A model generated the notes under the pieces. The model saw nothing but the letters and a program-made list of their open reading frames with translations, ran no database searches and was not told the DNA's origin. Of a stretch of DNA of 64,000 nt, positions 34,348 to 47,800 are shown one piece after another (the stretch's first letter is position 1; the number at the start of each line of letters is the position of its first letter). The position numbers and the translations under genes were made by a program. The stretch is from Cryptomeria japonica (lineage: Eukaryota; Streptophyta; Pinopsida; Cupressales; Cupressaceae): positions 417,478,757-417,542,756 of the forward strand of contig NC_081415.1 in the NCBI RefSeq assembly GCF_030272615.1, given 5' to 3'.

Positions 34348-37300
34348 ATGGAGTCCTCTTCATCTAAACTAGCTAAGAGTAGGAAACCCAAGAATCCCCC
34401 ACCTACTGATACTAGTGAGGTAGCTAAAAGAAAAAGATAGAAAAAGGAAGGGAGAGCATTGATCCAAGACTTATTGGACCAATTCCTTGCCTCTAGCATG
34501 AAATCCTATAGAGTGAAGTTCAAAGAGGATGGCCTAGAGGATAATCAAGAATTTGTAGGAGATATCTAGACCCAGATCAGAGGGAATTATTTATTCATGT
34601 TTCACTGGAAGAGGAGAATGAGCCCTGAGCCTGCTACTAATCCATGGAGGTTGAATAAAGGGAGACTAGTAGTTCCAAATGTATTTATTAGTCCTGAACT
34701 GATAAAAGCTCTTGCAAATAGATATGATCCTAAAATAATGACAATTTATGACAAAGACAATAAGCCATTAGTCCCAATCAGGAAGGACTTCATTGAGACA
34801 AGATTCAATTTGGATTTTGGAAACGAAGCATAGATTGATGTGGCAAAATTAAAACAAGAGTATGTTTCCCTAGAAAGTACATACATAAAATGGAGGTTGC
34901 CTTATCATAGAAGGAGGGAAGTAGAAGAAAAACCAACAGTATTCAAAAGTAAAGAATTAGCTCCATTTGATGTGAATCTTTTTAGAACACACATCAAATA
35001 CACCTATTGCTCTATGGGACAAGTCTTGGGAGTTGAGGAACCTCCTCTAATGGACATTGTACTGATGGTTTTGGTTGTAGATATTCAATCAAAGGATCCC
35101 AGGGAGTTTGATTATACAACCTATATTGCAAATCAGATAAATCACTCTTTGGAGAAGATCAAAGGGGTTTCTAGACAGATAGTGTTGCCTTATTATTCTT
35201 TGTTAATGCATATGTTGTTATTTATTGGGGATATGAATTCAATGTGGGGTAGGGATTTTCCAATAAATGTGTTTGATAAGCATGGCGAGAAGAAGCATGT
35301 TCAATTATGGTTCTCCATCTGGGATTCAAGGTATGAAAATTGTCAGTACAACTATTTTGATGACAAGTTTGTAAAGCCTATGATGTGTCTACTGGGATAT
35401 GATAAGAATTTATCCTTATCCCCTGAAATTAAGAAATTTCTCAGACCATTGCAATTCAATGAAGAGCTAGGAATTGATCATAACTGGGGAGACTAGTTTT
35501 CACATGAAAACCATACTTTGATCAGAGTTTATGGATTTGAAGGGATCCCTAATATCCTTCCTATGATCATCCCTAATTGGTTGGCCTATTTGGGAATTGT
35601 CAGACAGATGAATGGATTAACACCAGTCCATCTAAGGGCTTGTAGGAAACAATCTTTCTTACCTGGATGTTTATCCTTTGGAGATTTTTTTATTAGAAGC
35701 ACAATAAGCTATGCACTCCTTGAGGGAAAGATAGGATATTATCAATTGTCCTATGGTACACCAAGAGAAAAAATTGATCTTGAGGGGTATTATTTAGAAA
35801 GCTCAGAATTAACAAGGATTAGACAAAATAGAGCATATCCCACTAGTGAATCAAGACATCATCAGAAACTTGGAGAGGGAGGAATTAGTCAAAAGGAAGG
35901 AGTTGTACAATAAGGTTGCTAATTCCTACACTTGGAAGATGCAACAAAATAAAATAAACTTTCCTAATGTAGAAAGCATAATGAATCTAGTAGATAAGGC
36001 AATGGCATTAATTCAACATGTAGAGGAAATCCTTGGTGATGTTCCTAGAGAGATAGTAGAGGTAGAACTTGAGGTACCAATTGAGGAACTCCCACTTGAA
36101 CACATGTCCCCTGAATCTAGAGCACATGAGAGGCATGATAATATGCCTACACAACCTTCTGAGGGGGGTGATGAAAATATTGTTGAGGAGGACTCCGAGG
36201 ATAAATAAATTGTTGACGAGAGAATAGATGACTGTGCAACCTTCATATCAGACAATGATTTTGTCTAGACTGAAGAGTTTCGGTCATTCTTGTATGAACA
36301 CAAAGGCAAAAAATTGAGGGAGAAGAGAAAAAATGTAGATAGAAATGTACTCTTGGATGAATTACAAAGCATAATCGAGGAGGAGATGAAGATGATGACC
36401 CCAGCAAGAGGGAGACAATTGCCAAAGGAATTAGGTTCTATCATATACCAAGGGTGGAACATGAAGGGAGCATTGATTTTTGACACCTTTACAAAAGCAG
36501 TAGGGAGAGAGAAGATGAGATTGCCAGATAACATAGAATCAGTCTACACTAGGTCATGGTATGATCCTAGACATAAGGCCTTACTGCAGTGGGAAATTTA
36601 TCCTAGGGATAAAAGACCTCTCATTCTAGACCCAGATGAAATGTATGCTACTCTTTTAGTGCACCAAGTAGGAAAGATTGATCCCATGGAAACAACCACG
36701 TTAAACTTGAATGTGGCTAGACTCAAAATTGACCAAATGGATTATGTCAAGTGGTCAATGGAACACTTTAAGTATTTGTACCATAAGAAATGAGAAAAAT
36801 GTGAGAAATGGTAGGAAACAACCCTACAGCTACAGAAGGAATCAACCCCTGAGAGAGAAGTTTATCTTGATGAAGAACACAAAATTGTTCTAGCCTCACA
36901 GGATGCAATCTTCTAGAAGTACAAAGCAGAGAATTATGAAAAATGATTGAAAAAAGTGGAGGCACAGAAAGAGACATCTGCACACTCATTAGTGATAGGG
37001 GTTATCAAGCATAGAATTGATACTACAGATGCACAAATGGTCCCATTCTAGTCTACCTATAAGAAAACCTTCTTAAGCATTGATCACCATATGAGTTTGA
37101 AAGAAAAACTAATGGATCAAGATGGAGTGGAACTAGACATTTTGAGAAAACATGAAGAATTTTATCAGCTGTTGAAGAGAGATGTTGATAGACTTGAAGA
37201 TTTAGAGGGGATTGCAAAATTGATGAGTGAAGGAGAAATGTTAACCCTGGAGCAATTTAAGAAGGAGATGGGAGGTAATCTAGAGCATATGATATCTAAG

Positions 37301-37465
37301 ATAAAGGAGGACAAAGATTTGGCACCACAAGTCTCGAGAATAAATGATACTCTGTACGCACAGGAATACACAATGAAGAGATTGATCACTGAGTGTGGTA
37401 CTCACCAAGATCCAACCTATGTTGAACACATAGGAAAAGTTAATCTTGTCCTTAGAGATAATTAA
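34348..37465 (+). pseudogene. Large unidentified protein, about 1,030 codons, degenerate
   Basis: The ATG at 34348 (MESSSSKLAKSRKPKNPPP) opens a frame recognisable to about 35,850, then a one-base shift into a second frame ending TAA at 37465. In-frame stops include 34438, 34567, 34831, 35494, about 36,205, 36,267 and several near 36,790-37,050; composition and style continue across each. The N-terminal third is globular (NVFISPELIKALANRYDPKI, IRKDFIETRFNLDF, YIANQINHSLEKIKG, PYYSLLMHMLLFIGDMNSMW). An acidic linker follows (about 36,040-36,205), then a second folded-looking part (ELGSIIYQGWNMKGALIFDT, SWYDPRHKALLQWEIYPRDK) and a helical coiled-coil C terminus (37,091-37,440). No RT, integrase, transposase or protease motif is present. 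I do not recognise the family. The lineup of globular domain, acidic region and coiled coil resembles the PMD/Transposase_32-like accessory proteins of plant transposons, which is only a weak inference. Confidence 0.65.
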
Positions 37466-38120
37466 GTTTAGTTTACTATATGGTTATTTTTGTAAAGAAC
37501 ATGACCATTGGTCAAGAATCATGACTATTCGCGATTTTCGATATATAAAGGAAATCATTTTGTAACATGAGGATATATTTTAGAAAGAATGCTTGAACTA
37601 TAATGCAAATAGTGACATATCCAATATTTCAAGCATTTTGTAAAAAGTTTTGGTAATTAATGATCAGTTTCCTATTTTCTCTTGAGTATACAGATAAGTG
37701 TTTTAATCAATTGGTTCCTTTGTGATTTATATTTCCAATAAATATAAACTACTTAGAATCTTTCTGCATGAGATATTGTTTGATTAAATATTCAATTTGA
37801 TCATCAGAAGTTTGTGAGAGTTTTTCCATATATATTATGTTTTGTTGGTCTCTTCTAGTAGGAGTAAAATTCAACAAAACTAGTTGAGATATTAGTCAAA
37901 TAATTGAAGGCATTTAAGGTCAGGTCAATTGACAGGGTTATCCCAACGGTAATCATAAAAATTGTCTCACAAAGGTTATACGTTAGGGTTGAGGAAAGCA
38001 TAGAATGACACCATATTTCAGGGTTATCTCCTTTTTAAGTTACAATATTAGAAAAATGTTTCAGACAAGCATTGAAACCAAGAGTCTATGACTGAGGTAG
38101 ACATAATGGAAATATTGCAG
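37466..38120. other. Region after unknown ORF, possible promoter, no gene seen
   Basis: AT-rich with no coding similarity. TATATAAAGG at 37541-37550 is a good TATA box on the plus strand, so this could be LTR-type sequence belonging to the unknown element. I could not find a second copy within the window. Confidence 0.35.
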
Positions 38121-38139
38121 CACTAGTAGTCTGTATGAC

Positions 38140-39026
38140 TCTAAGTACTAATATATTGCAACATGCATCTCAATACAAGTTATAATCAGACTCTTACAAT
38201 CAAACAAAAACAAGTACTAAAAGACAAAAGAAAAGTAAAGGTTTCATAGCACTGACCTCAAGTTCAACACAACTACTATTATGAATATCATTCACATACT
38301 CCTTGAATTCATCATCATCACTATCAATATCGGCAACTCTATTGGCATCAAGGTGTTTTTCTTTTTGTGTTTCTTTGATAAAATTTCTCTGCATGTAGTT
38401 TAACCATCAAGAAACAAAAATTATCCATATGAGGAGTAATTCATTTAAAAAATAGTCAACAAAAGGAAAAATTTCATTGATTCACTGTTCTATAAATGAT
38501 CAAAGTACATTTGCATACATATTCAAAATACAATATAAAGATGATATAGGTGAGAATCAAAATATTGAGGGATAGACTCGTACCTAATCTGAATCCATGG
38601 AATTATGGTCATTCCATGAAGAAACTATATGCTTAATAGAGGCAACCAATGATGAAAATTTCTCAGTGAGACTCTGTAAGCAACTCATTATACCTTGTAA
38701 CCCTTCATTTGAGTTGACATGATTTTGTGAGGCTCTTACTAGGCGTTAAACAAATGTTTGTGAAATCTCTGTGGATGAACTAGATTTGTACTTCATACTA
38801 CTCTTAGATTTAGTAGGATCTAGTGTTGCCATATAATTGACAATATCTTCTACACCTGCTTCTCTATTATTGTTTTCCACCTAAAATACAATGTCAATTT
38901 TAACATATAGCCAGTCCAAAAAAAATTTAATTAAATAACACAATGTAGATTGAACCAAAAAGTCATACACTTACTCCTAATTTGTCCATTTTGCCTTGCA
39001 ACCCGTCTCGACCAAATGACATATAT
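38140..39026 (-). other. 3' part of CACTA element, scattered coding remnants
   Basis: No long frame. On minus, short pieces such as NRVADIDSDDDEFKEYVNDI (38,200-38,394) and a Ser/Glu/Val segment near 38,600-38,880 look like exon remnants of the second transposon gene, separated by AT-rich possible introns. I assign no domain. Confidence 0.35.
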
Positions 39027-39722
39027 TCAGCCCACATTATCTCTTGCTCTCTTGCCTTTGTGACTCTTTGTCAAATATTCTTTAGAATGCATACTTTCTT
39101 TCAATGCCTCCCACTGTTTTGGAGATAGAGTGGAGTCACACCTTTCTTTTCCCTCCACGATTGCTTTTCTGCAATTGTATCTAAAATTTTTCATCAAAAG
39201 TCTCATCTTGTTCTTATAATATTTTCTTGAGATTTGTCCACCAATAGTGTCAAAGGCATTTTCCATTTTTTAATAACATTTTCCACACTTCATGGATCTT
39301 GCTCTACAAAATTTGATTTACATATCCAAATGGGCTCTACATCTTATGCCCAACTCAATGGCCCACCTTGCAACATTTTGCCTAATGGGTTCACCATCTC
39401 TTGATACCTCAACCAAGATCAGCTTCTTCCCTTCTAATTTTATTTCTTTTACATTCTTCTCTATAGATATATATAAATCTTGACTAAATATTTTTCTTTT
39501 AACAAAAGTAGGCACATCTTTTGTTAAACCACTACCAATATTTCTAGTTGATCCAGTAGTTCCATGAAAAGTTGCAGATGCAGCAGCTTCACCCTGAGGC
39601 ACTGGAACTTCATGCTCCTTTGCTACATTATATGTGGCATGAGTAGATAGATCAATAGTGGTCTCTATAGATTTCACTTCAAACACATCCTTTAAACTTG
39701 AATAAATCATCTGCAAATTCAT
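39027..39722 (-). pseudogene. CACTA second transposon gene, Ptta/En/Spm (Transposase_24)-like
   Basis: Two pieces in the same frame (39318-39722 and 39027-39266). The first ends KKLILVEVSRDGEPIRQNVA and RWAIELGIRCRAHLD, which matches the start of the plant Ptta/En/Spm transposase family (GKRIPVEFNEKGQ... SEIGVLVR pattern). The second has SRKYYKNKMRLLMKNFRYNC and LSPKQWEALKESMHSKEYLT with the KSHKGKRARDN basic end, matching the family's C-terminal part. Stops near 39,318 and just before 39,266 break the link. In CACTA elements this gene lies beside the TNP2 transposase and may bind the element ends. The N terminus probably continues into the peptide-repeat exon at 39,736-39,957 in another frame. 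Confidence 0.65.
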
Positions 39723-39772
39723 TGTTTCTTTTCTCTTATGTTTTCCAATAATCTCTTAGACTTTGTGTTAAA

Positions 39773-39907
39773 AGATCACTGTGGGGTATATCAGGCTGCA
39801 CATCACCATATGGTATATCAGGATACACATCACCATGTGCTTTGTCAGATTGCACATCACCATGTGCTTGGTCAAATTGCACATCACCACAACTATTTTT
39901 TTCACCA
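39773..39907 (-). repeat. 27-base coding minisatellite, about four to five units
   Basis: The ACATCACCAT unit starts at 39800, 39827, 39854 and 39881, a constant 27-base step, with a weaker unit before. On minus it encodes nine-residue repeats of the type GDVQxDxxH (GDVQFDQAH, GDVQSDKAH, GDVYPDIPY, GDVQPDIPH). The open frame 39736-39957 holds it, just upstream of the Transposase_24-like gene. Confidence 0.8.
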
Positions 39908-39957
39908 ACTACATTTGTTGAGTCACAAAAACATTGGCTTGTACGAGTTGACCACAT

Positions 39958-41499
39958 TGTATCTTTACTTTCTATTTGTTTTTTCTCTGCATTTTCTCTA
40001 CACTATTTTTCTTGCTAGAAAAATTAAAAAATATATCATATCATGTCTTATGTACATCAAAATCTTTCCTATAAAATTTTATTAAACAATATTAAACAAA
40101 TAATATACTACTTAGTGGATTTATAGCTTGCTTGTTTGTCAAACCAAGATGCGATCAAAAAACATTATTTTTGGCCACCCGTTCTTCATGAGAGCACTCA
40201 TAATCTATAATTGGAACTTCATCAATATGATCACTATCATCTAATTTGTACCTTAAATTATTTTTCCTCATTTCTTGATGTCCAAATAAGTAATAATGTA
40301 TAATTAGCTCATAAAACCGAAGAGATCTCATTACTAGAAAATAAATATAGAGTGTATAATCTAAAGGAATATCAAATCCAAAAGAATCTGAATTTTCAAG
40401 TAGATTTGCAGATTTGAAGATACACAATCTACAAAAGTGTTACAATTTGAATGTTATCATTCAAGATCTTCATAGTCTGTGTTTAGCAGCAAACTCTAGT
40501 GACTTGTAAATATATTTTCAAAACAACAATGACAAATATAAAAGCATACCACTGTCACTGATTTTAGATCTGCAAGATTAGATGTCAAAATTTTAAGACA
40601 ATTGAAGGCTACAAAGATGTTGCAATCTGAATGTTATTATTCTTCAGATATGTTGTTATGTTTCACACACCACAAACAATATTAGTTTGCAAATAATTTT
40701 GTATAATCTCAACACTATCAACAATCTTTTGATGACCTACTCATACCACCTTAAAAAGGACTCATTAGAAGAGATATGTCATACTTTAAGATAGAGAAAA
40801 GTCACATCTCCAAGGGATAGAACACATATAAAGAGTTTTAACAACATAGTCCAAGGACCCATACAAATGGAATAATGGTTTGTATAGTGAGAATTAACTA
40901 TCATAAAGACCAATATATTCTAAACCCAAAGCATATCACTATCAAGAAATCCAATCATCATGCTTATAAAGACTTCAATAAGTTCATGAGAAAAAAGCCA
41001 AATGGGGATTATTATTGTCAAATATCTTCATTGAATAATGCATCAGTGATAATATAAAGCAATAATGAACTTTTTCAGTTCACAAAGAATATCTTAGTGA
41101 ATCATAGTTTGATACATAGAACAATGAATCATCTAGAGTAGGTATAAGGTAGTAACAAACCATACCATTATAGTCATAGAGATAAAAGATTGTCATTATA
41201 TAGCAGTCCCAATAGATGCAAAGCAGTCCATGATACAAAGATAGGGTAAAATATAGTCTAATATAATGGATATCTATAAAGACATTTCATCAAATGATTG
41301 TCTTGTAGTCATTACTGTTATAAGGCACAACTGTCAGTCACAGTGTAGCATGGTAACAAAGATTAAAGCTAACATATTTATAGTGAAACATTGTTCAACA
41401 TTAAAGCTTTGAAACAAGTATTAGTTAGAAGGTCCATGCCCTTACAACATTAAAAAATCTTAAAACAACATAAAATTCTTAAATAAAAAGTCATAAAAT
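39958..41499 (-). other. Between the two CACTA genes, no conserved coding seen
   Basis: AT-rich. A minus-strand piece (40155-40427) has an acidic start (YKLDDSDHIDEVPIIDYECS) but no domain. The rest shows no coding similarity. It probably combines introns, UTRs and the intergenic part of the element. Confidence 0.35.
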
Positions 41500-44400
41500 G
41501 GGGCTCATCAATAATCATCTGCATTGCTAGTGAGATCAGAATCTTGATCACTAGTGTTCACATCTACTTGATTTTCTTCCTCGTCCTCATTTGAGAAATG
41601 TAATAATACATTCTCTCTCCAAATTTCTTCATTTGTAATCAAAATTTCTTATTCAAACAATTCCTCATTGTCTTCATCCACTTCTTTGAATGTTTCTTTG
41701 AAATTATCATATTGCCTATCAGGCATTACATCGACAACTTCCATGAATTTTTCATTTCGAATGAGACTCTATTTGAATGACATATGACCATCTTGGGCTT
41801 CTTACATCATCAATTATAAATGACTGGTTAATTTGAAGAGGGGAAACATATGGCTCATCTATCTCTGATAACAATTGTCGTGTATTGTACGCACAAATCC
41901 ATACTCATCAAATTGTACCATGGATGGTCGGATCCACTTACATTTTAATAATATAGGACTATTTTCACCAAAATCCACTTGAATAATATCTTGGATGAAT
42001 CCAACATAAAATTTATTCTTATTTCCATGAAGAAATTCAACACTAACAACACAATCACAATTAGTCTTTCCTTTGTCTTTTTCTTCCACTCTTAAGTGAC
42101 TACCATAGGCCCACATTCCACTAAAATGCATAGCCCATAATTGTGGAGATTGTGAAAGTTCACTTTCCTCTATTATTTCATGACCTCCTTCTTTTGCATC
42201 ATTGATTGCATTAGTAATCCATTCTTCAAATTTTGGAAAAGAATCACCTCCATTCAAATCATGACGTTTGCACTTTTGAGGTCGATGTTGCATCCAATTT
42301 TGATTCTCTTCTTCATATTTTCTACATAAAATAATGATGTACAAATAGTAAGATTAATAATATAAATGTGTAAATGCAATTGAGTAAACAAATCATTATG
42401 TAATTTATTTTTTACCTATGCCACTTATCAAACAAAGATGTGTTTTGAAGAATATAGGCATGTATTGTACTTCTTTCTTGACATGATATCTTGAAGCAAC
42501 ATCCATTGCCTTCTATTACTACACCTACAACTCTATCATCTTTTTCATCATCCCATACACGTCGATTGGCATTTTTAAAATCCTTCATATATTCTGTGCA
42601 AAATCCCATGGCCTCTTGCATTGAATATCCCTCAGACATGTTGCCTTTTGGTTTTTCCCTAGTACGAACCATTTTTTTCAAAACCTTCATACATCGTTCT
42701 ATAGGATACATTCATCTCATTCTTATTGGGACACAATGCTCTAGTTCATATTCTAGATGTATCAAAATATGCATAGAAATGTTAAATATTTTTGGTAAAA
42801 ATTATCATTCCAATAGACAAAGGACTTCAATAACCTCCTCCCTCAAAATATCAAAGCTCAAAGGATCTAATACATGTAAGCTCATTCTCTTTAATATTAG
42901 GCCCAACCTTATAATTTCCAGTCTTGCCCCCTTTGCCAAACTTGATATATTTACCACAATAGATAATATATTCTTGATAATGACATGATAGTCATGGGTC
43001 TTGAGGCCTCTTAAACTATTAATGTCAGTTTGTCTTTTGATGCTACTACTTACATATCTAGTGGGAAAGCGAGTCTGAGACAACAACTATAATAATTGTG
43101 CACGTTGTTCCTTTGTCTAGACGTAAGGAGCACCAAGTTTTCTATATTTTTATTATCATATTTTTCAACCCAAAGATTTTGATGAATCTTTATTTCTCAA
43201 AAGTCTTCACATGATGAAATAGTATCTAAGGCACCAAAAAGAGTTTCTATAATAGCATAGGCTATATTTTTCTTGGTATGCATAAAGTCAACAGTATTCC
43301 TAATGGCTATATCCTTAAAGTATGACAACTTATACAATATGCACAACTGTTTTACATTGCTTTTATGACATGGATCATATCTAATACCTGAAATCCCATC
43401 ATTTTCAATAAATGACATTCTTTTATGTCCATACTCAATAATGTAATCACTTGTTATTAGCAATGGTACTTCACGGTTCTCTTCTTGACCATTGAAACAT
43501 GTTTTTCACTGACGATATGGATGATCCATTTTAAGGTAAGAACAATGTCCACAATAAATACACTTACAAAAACTTCTTGAGTTCCTCACAAAATCCTTAA
43601 AGTTGCAAGCAGGACATCCATGGTATCCATGAACAGAGAGACTGGATAATGTGCCATACGCAGGAAGATCATGAATCATAAACAATAAGAAAGCTCTTAA
43701 AGTGAATTTGATTGAATGACCATCCCTTAAAGATTGAATTTCTCCAATTCCTTTCCACAATTCCATTATCTCATCATACAATGGCTTTAGATAAGCATTT
43801 ATTGTTTCTGAAGTCACACTTTTCTTTCTTGGTATAATCAATGATAACATTAAGAAAAATGGTCTAGTTGCTAACCATGGAGGCAAGTTATAATTTATTA
43901 GAAACACTGGCCAAGTTGACCATTTAGTACTTCGATATGAGAATGGGTTCACCCCATCTAGAGCCAAACCCAACCTTATATTACAAGGATCTTGAGAAAA
44001 ATCAAGCCATCTATTATCAAATTCCATCCACATCTTTGAATCAAGCACATGTCATTGTTTTCCATCAGTGCTTTTATTTTGAGCATGCCACTGCATAAGT
44101 TCAACAATTTCTTTGCACCTATACATTTAGAGTAATCGTAGGATTATCAAAAATGTGACGAAGAAATTTTATAAGAACCACAACTGATTTCAACCCTTGT
44201 CTATACCTCGCTTCATGACATTTCAAACATTCAATGTGATTTGCAATATTTTTGCGAAATAATACACAACCATTCACACGTGTGGATGTTTTCATACCCC
44301 AAGCCGAGCTTACTGATTCTCTTTTTACATTGACTTTATTTTGTTGGCAATGTGGATTTAGTTGGTAACAATGAACTTAATAATGCCAATAACTGATCTA

Positions 44401-44865
44401 CACTCTCATTTGTCCAACCATGCACCACTTGCAAGTTAAGAAATTGAAGGATTATTATCAAATGACTTAACTTACAATTATCATAAATAGACTTTAAAGC
44501 ATCCTCCATTGACTTGGCCCAATCATCTCTAGACCCTCATTCAACATTCTATCAACTTCAAACCCTTCGTCAAACATTTATGCCACTTCATCTATGTTTG
44601 GTGTCACTTCATTTATGTTTTCTGCCACTTCGTCTATGATTGTTGCCTCTTCATCTCTCACAGTCTGCAGTTCTATCATATCTTCATAATAATTGTAATC
44701 CCAAGGGCTTATACGACTATACCCACATCGTATCATACGTCGATAAATCATATTTCTTTTTTTCACCTTTCCAGCAAGACAATCATTACATGGACATGGA
44801 TATTTGTCCAAGCTCCTCTCATTAGCTACTCTTTCATCATATGCATGATATTGATCTATAGTCAA
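41500..44865 (-). pseudogene. CACTA TNP2-type transposase, degenerate
   Basis: The transposase cuts and moves the element. Right to left: Transpos_assoc domain (44578-44865) with YPCPCNDCLAGK, RRMIRCGYSRISPWD; a weak IHTCEWLC segment near 44,230; Transposase_21/TNP2 core (43506-44048) with RLGLALDGVNPFSYRSTKWS, TWPVFLINYNLPPWLATR and LSVHGYHGCPAC; DFMHTKKNIAYAIIETLFG near 43,270; DUF4218 (42412-43086) with LKTHDYHVIIKNIL and, after a break, YPIERCMKVLKKMVR and EGYSMQEAMGFCTEYM; DUF4216 (41859-42344) with MWAYGSHL, YVGFIQDIIQVDFG and LLKCKWIRP; and an acidic tail ending near 41,500. This is the standard order for plant CACTA transposases. The parts lie in several frames with stops between them, some of which may be introns. 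The HGYHGCPAC block matches HGKxACPxC in the family. Confidence 0.88.
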
Positions 44866-47800
44866 CCTTCGACATCAATCCATCTATAATATTATGCATT
44901 CTAGTATTTTACATACCTCAAAGGCAAAATCATAGGGTGGAACAATAAAAAATGGCAAATCAAAATAGTGATAGGGTGGAACAATAAAAAATGTCAAATC
45001 AAGGAAAGAATGAAAGATCCACACCAAATTCTTATACAATGCAGTCCAGTTGAAGGATTTTTATTCAACACAAGATAGTGAAGGGGTCATTATGATGATT
45101 TGTTTGAAGGTAGTCACTACCATATAAAGAGTAAATAAACTAAAGATCCCAATGATCTGCCAACACAACATGAGGATGTATGATGTTAACAATAGAAAAA
45201 TGATATTATGATGGTGGTGAAACTACAAAAAGTTTTGATCATATTTTTATTGAGCATGAAAGCAACTAGCTTGAGCCCATGAATGATAGGCATCATGTTA
45301 TAGAGCATCAACCCTTGTTGAACAAGGGTGTCACATTTTTTTAGGCTTGATCAGTGCAAGGAGCCATCCTCTTTGCATCATAAGCAAATGAATAAATATG
45401 AATACATGAAGTTGGTAATGGTGGCTACAGTGATATATTTTAGTTGAAGGATTTTCATTCAACACAAGATAGTGAAGGGGTCGTTACTGATAGTAATATA
45501 CATGAAAATTTTGTTTGCATTTTTGTATAAACAATGGCATGAGTTGAAAAGTTTGAAAATTAAATATGAAGTGGTTTCGATTCACCATTTTGTGTATAAG
45601 AAGAGAGGAGAGGTCGATGTCTCTATTTATTTTACTACAAAATAATAATGAAATGGGCCATGGTTATTATTACAACCATAAGTTGAATACATGAGATCTT
45701 CCTTGACTCAAATGAATGATAGTGTACTGATTTCTTCAAAACCTGCTACTTTGTTCTCTAGCTCTCTTTCCTCTCAGCTACATAAGACTATTTTTACTTG
45801 TAAAATTATTGATCTGGGTTGGTTGAGTTCTTGTTTCATTTGTAAGAACTAACTTTCCAAAATGAGCTACCTATGCTTAATAAGGCCTCAGTAGTTTGGG
45901 GTCAGAAGATACCAGGGGTTCTAACCACATTGGGGTGAATATGGATATAGAGTTTAACATGAAGAGTATGGTAGGCTAAGGATCCTTCCAAGGTCAAGAT
46001 TTAGATATGCTACAAGACATTATGATGTTTGAATCAAACACAATGAAAAAAAGTATCAAAATGATAGTGATATGTTAGAAAACGGTATTCTTGCAGTCAT
46101 GAGGTTTTGTCTCAATTTTCACAATCAAGTGACAAAGAGATTTAAAAAAGTCTTTGAATGATAATAAAAAAACATAGTCTTTCTAACAGTCACAACTTTT
46201 AGAAGAGAACATGCTAGATCCTCACAATCAACAGTCACTGCCAGAAGACATTAATGCTTGCATGAAAGATTGTACCAACATTCGAGACAAACCATTGCAA
46301 CCCTAGCATAGATAGGAATGAATGAATGAAGGTTTGTTATCAAATTCATCAAAAGGGTAGAGATATTCAAGGATGAGGCCTATCAAAGCATGCATTGCAG
46401 CAGATACTATGATTGAATCAAAAGAACACAATGCATAAAATCCTAAAAAAGGTTATAAAGCCACAAAAGACAGTTGTGAAGAAAAATATGCAGTCACTTG
46501 AAGGGTCTAATAACCTTGTAGAGTGACAATGGTTAGTCTAAGGGCATAATAATAAAGATCAAAACCGTCAAGGTTAGACAAAGACAATCCAATCATGAAA
46601 GTATAGTGAAGAAGGACAAGTAAATGACCTAGAACAGTAATATAGAAGCACTATCAAAGAAAAATCCCTGTCAAAAAGTTAGGATAGTCATGGGCAATGG
46701 TTGTAGACCTTAAAAGATGAGAGCAATTTTGATGATAATAGTAGAGAAATTTTGGACACTTAAAAGAGATTTGACCTAAAAAAAGATACTTTATAGATAT
46801 GCCTATATGTTAGCAGCAATTTGCATCCAAAAAATTTTAATTTTGGAAGTTTTAGGAGTCTCTCCTGGCATGAAATAATTTATATCTGACATCTGAGCTC
46901 TTGGAATGTAATCAATCATTTGATCATCATGCATATCTATATTTATCAATAGGCACACTACCCTTGTTGCGACTATTGCTTCAAAAGTAAACAAGGCAAA
47001 ACCAGGAGCAAACAATACATTTAATCTTAAAGGCAAGATGAATACATACTCGCAGGCCTTGTAGTAGCTGAAGACAAAGGTAGACATGAGATGAAAGCAC
47101 ATATTCTCTGAATAAGCTACCACCTGGAGAATGCAGATAAAATTCGCGCCATTCATTTGCTGCTTGATATGCTAAAATATTTTTTTATAGATAGCCCTTA
47201 ATGCAAACAAAAATCCACTTCGCGCCATTCATTTGCCCTTAATTAACAGCTCAATATGCTAAAATGCAAGATTTCTACCTTTAGTTTTTATTTAAGGCAA
47301 ACAAAATACTTTTAATTTTTAATTTAAAATAATAATTTAAATGTTTAAGAAAATAGTTATTTTGTCTTTAAAAATTATCTTAAGCCTCCTTTTTATGTAG
47401 TAATGGTGAAATGTTATTACTTTTATTCTTATTATATTTTTAATGGAAATTAAAAAATATATATATATAATACATATGCCAATATAATTACTTATTATTT
47501 ATAAATAAAATTAATATTCAAAATAATTAATAATTTACAAACAAAAATATTACAATCGATCATTTTAAAAAAAATATCTATTATAAATCAAAAGTTATGT
47601 ATAAATGTGCATATAATATAAAGTACCTAGTTTGATAGCAATGTTGTTTCATTTTCAATTAAAAGCTAAATAGGGGAAAGTACCTAGTAGTTGAGCGCGC
47701 TCCAATTCTTGTGATAGAAATTGTTGATTTAATGCCCCATACTTGCTGATTTAATGTCCAACTTTTGTATAACATGTTATCAAATGAGGGATACCTCATG

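Noticed and set aside
32591-38120. LTR pair around the unidentified ORF
   Set aside because: I compared 32,591-34,347 with 37,466-38,120 and found no direct repeat; element borders remain unknown.
46803-47156. 117-codon minus ORF in CACTA 5' region
   Set aside because: No domain, begins inside a direct repeat, no support beyond being open.
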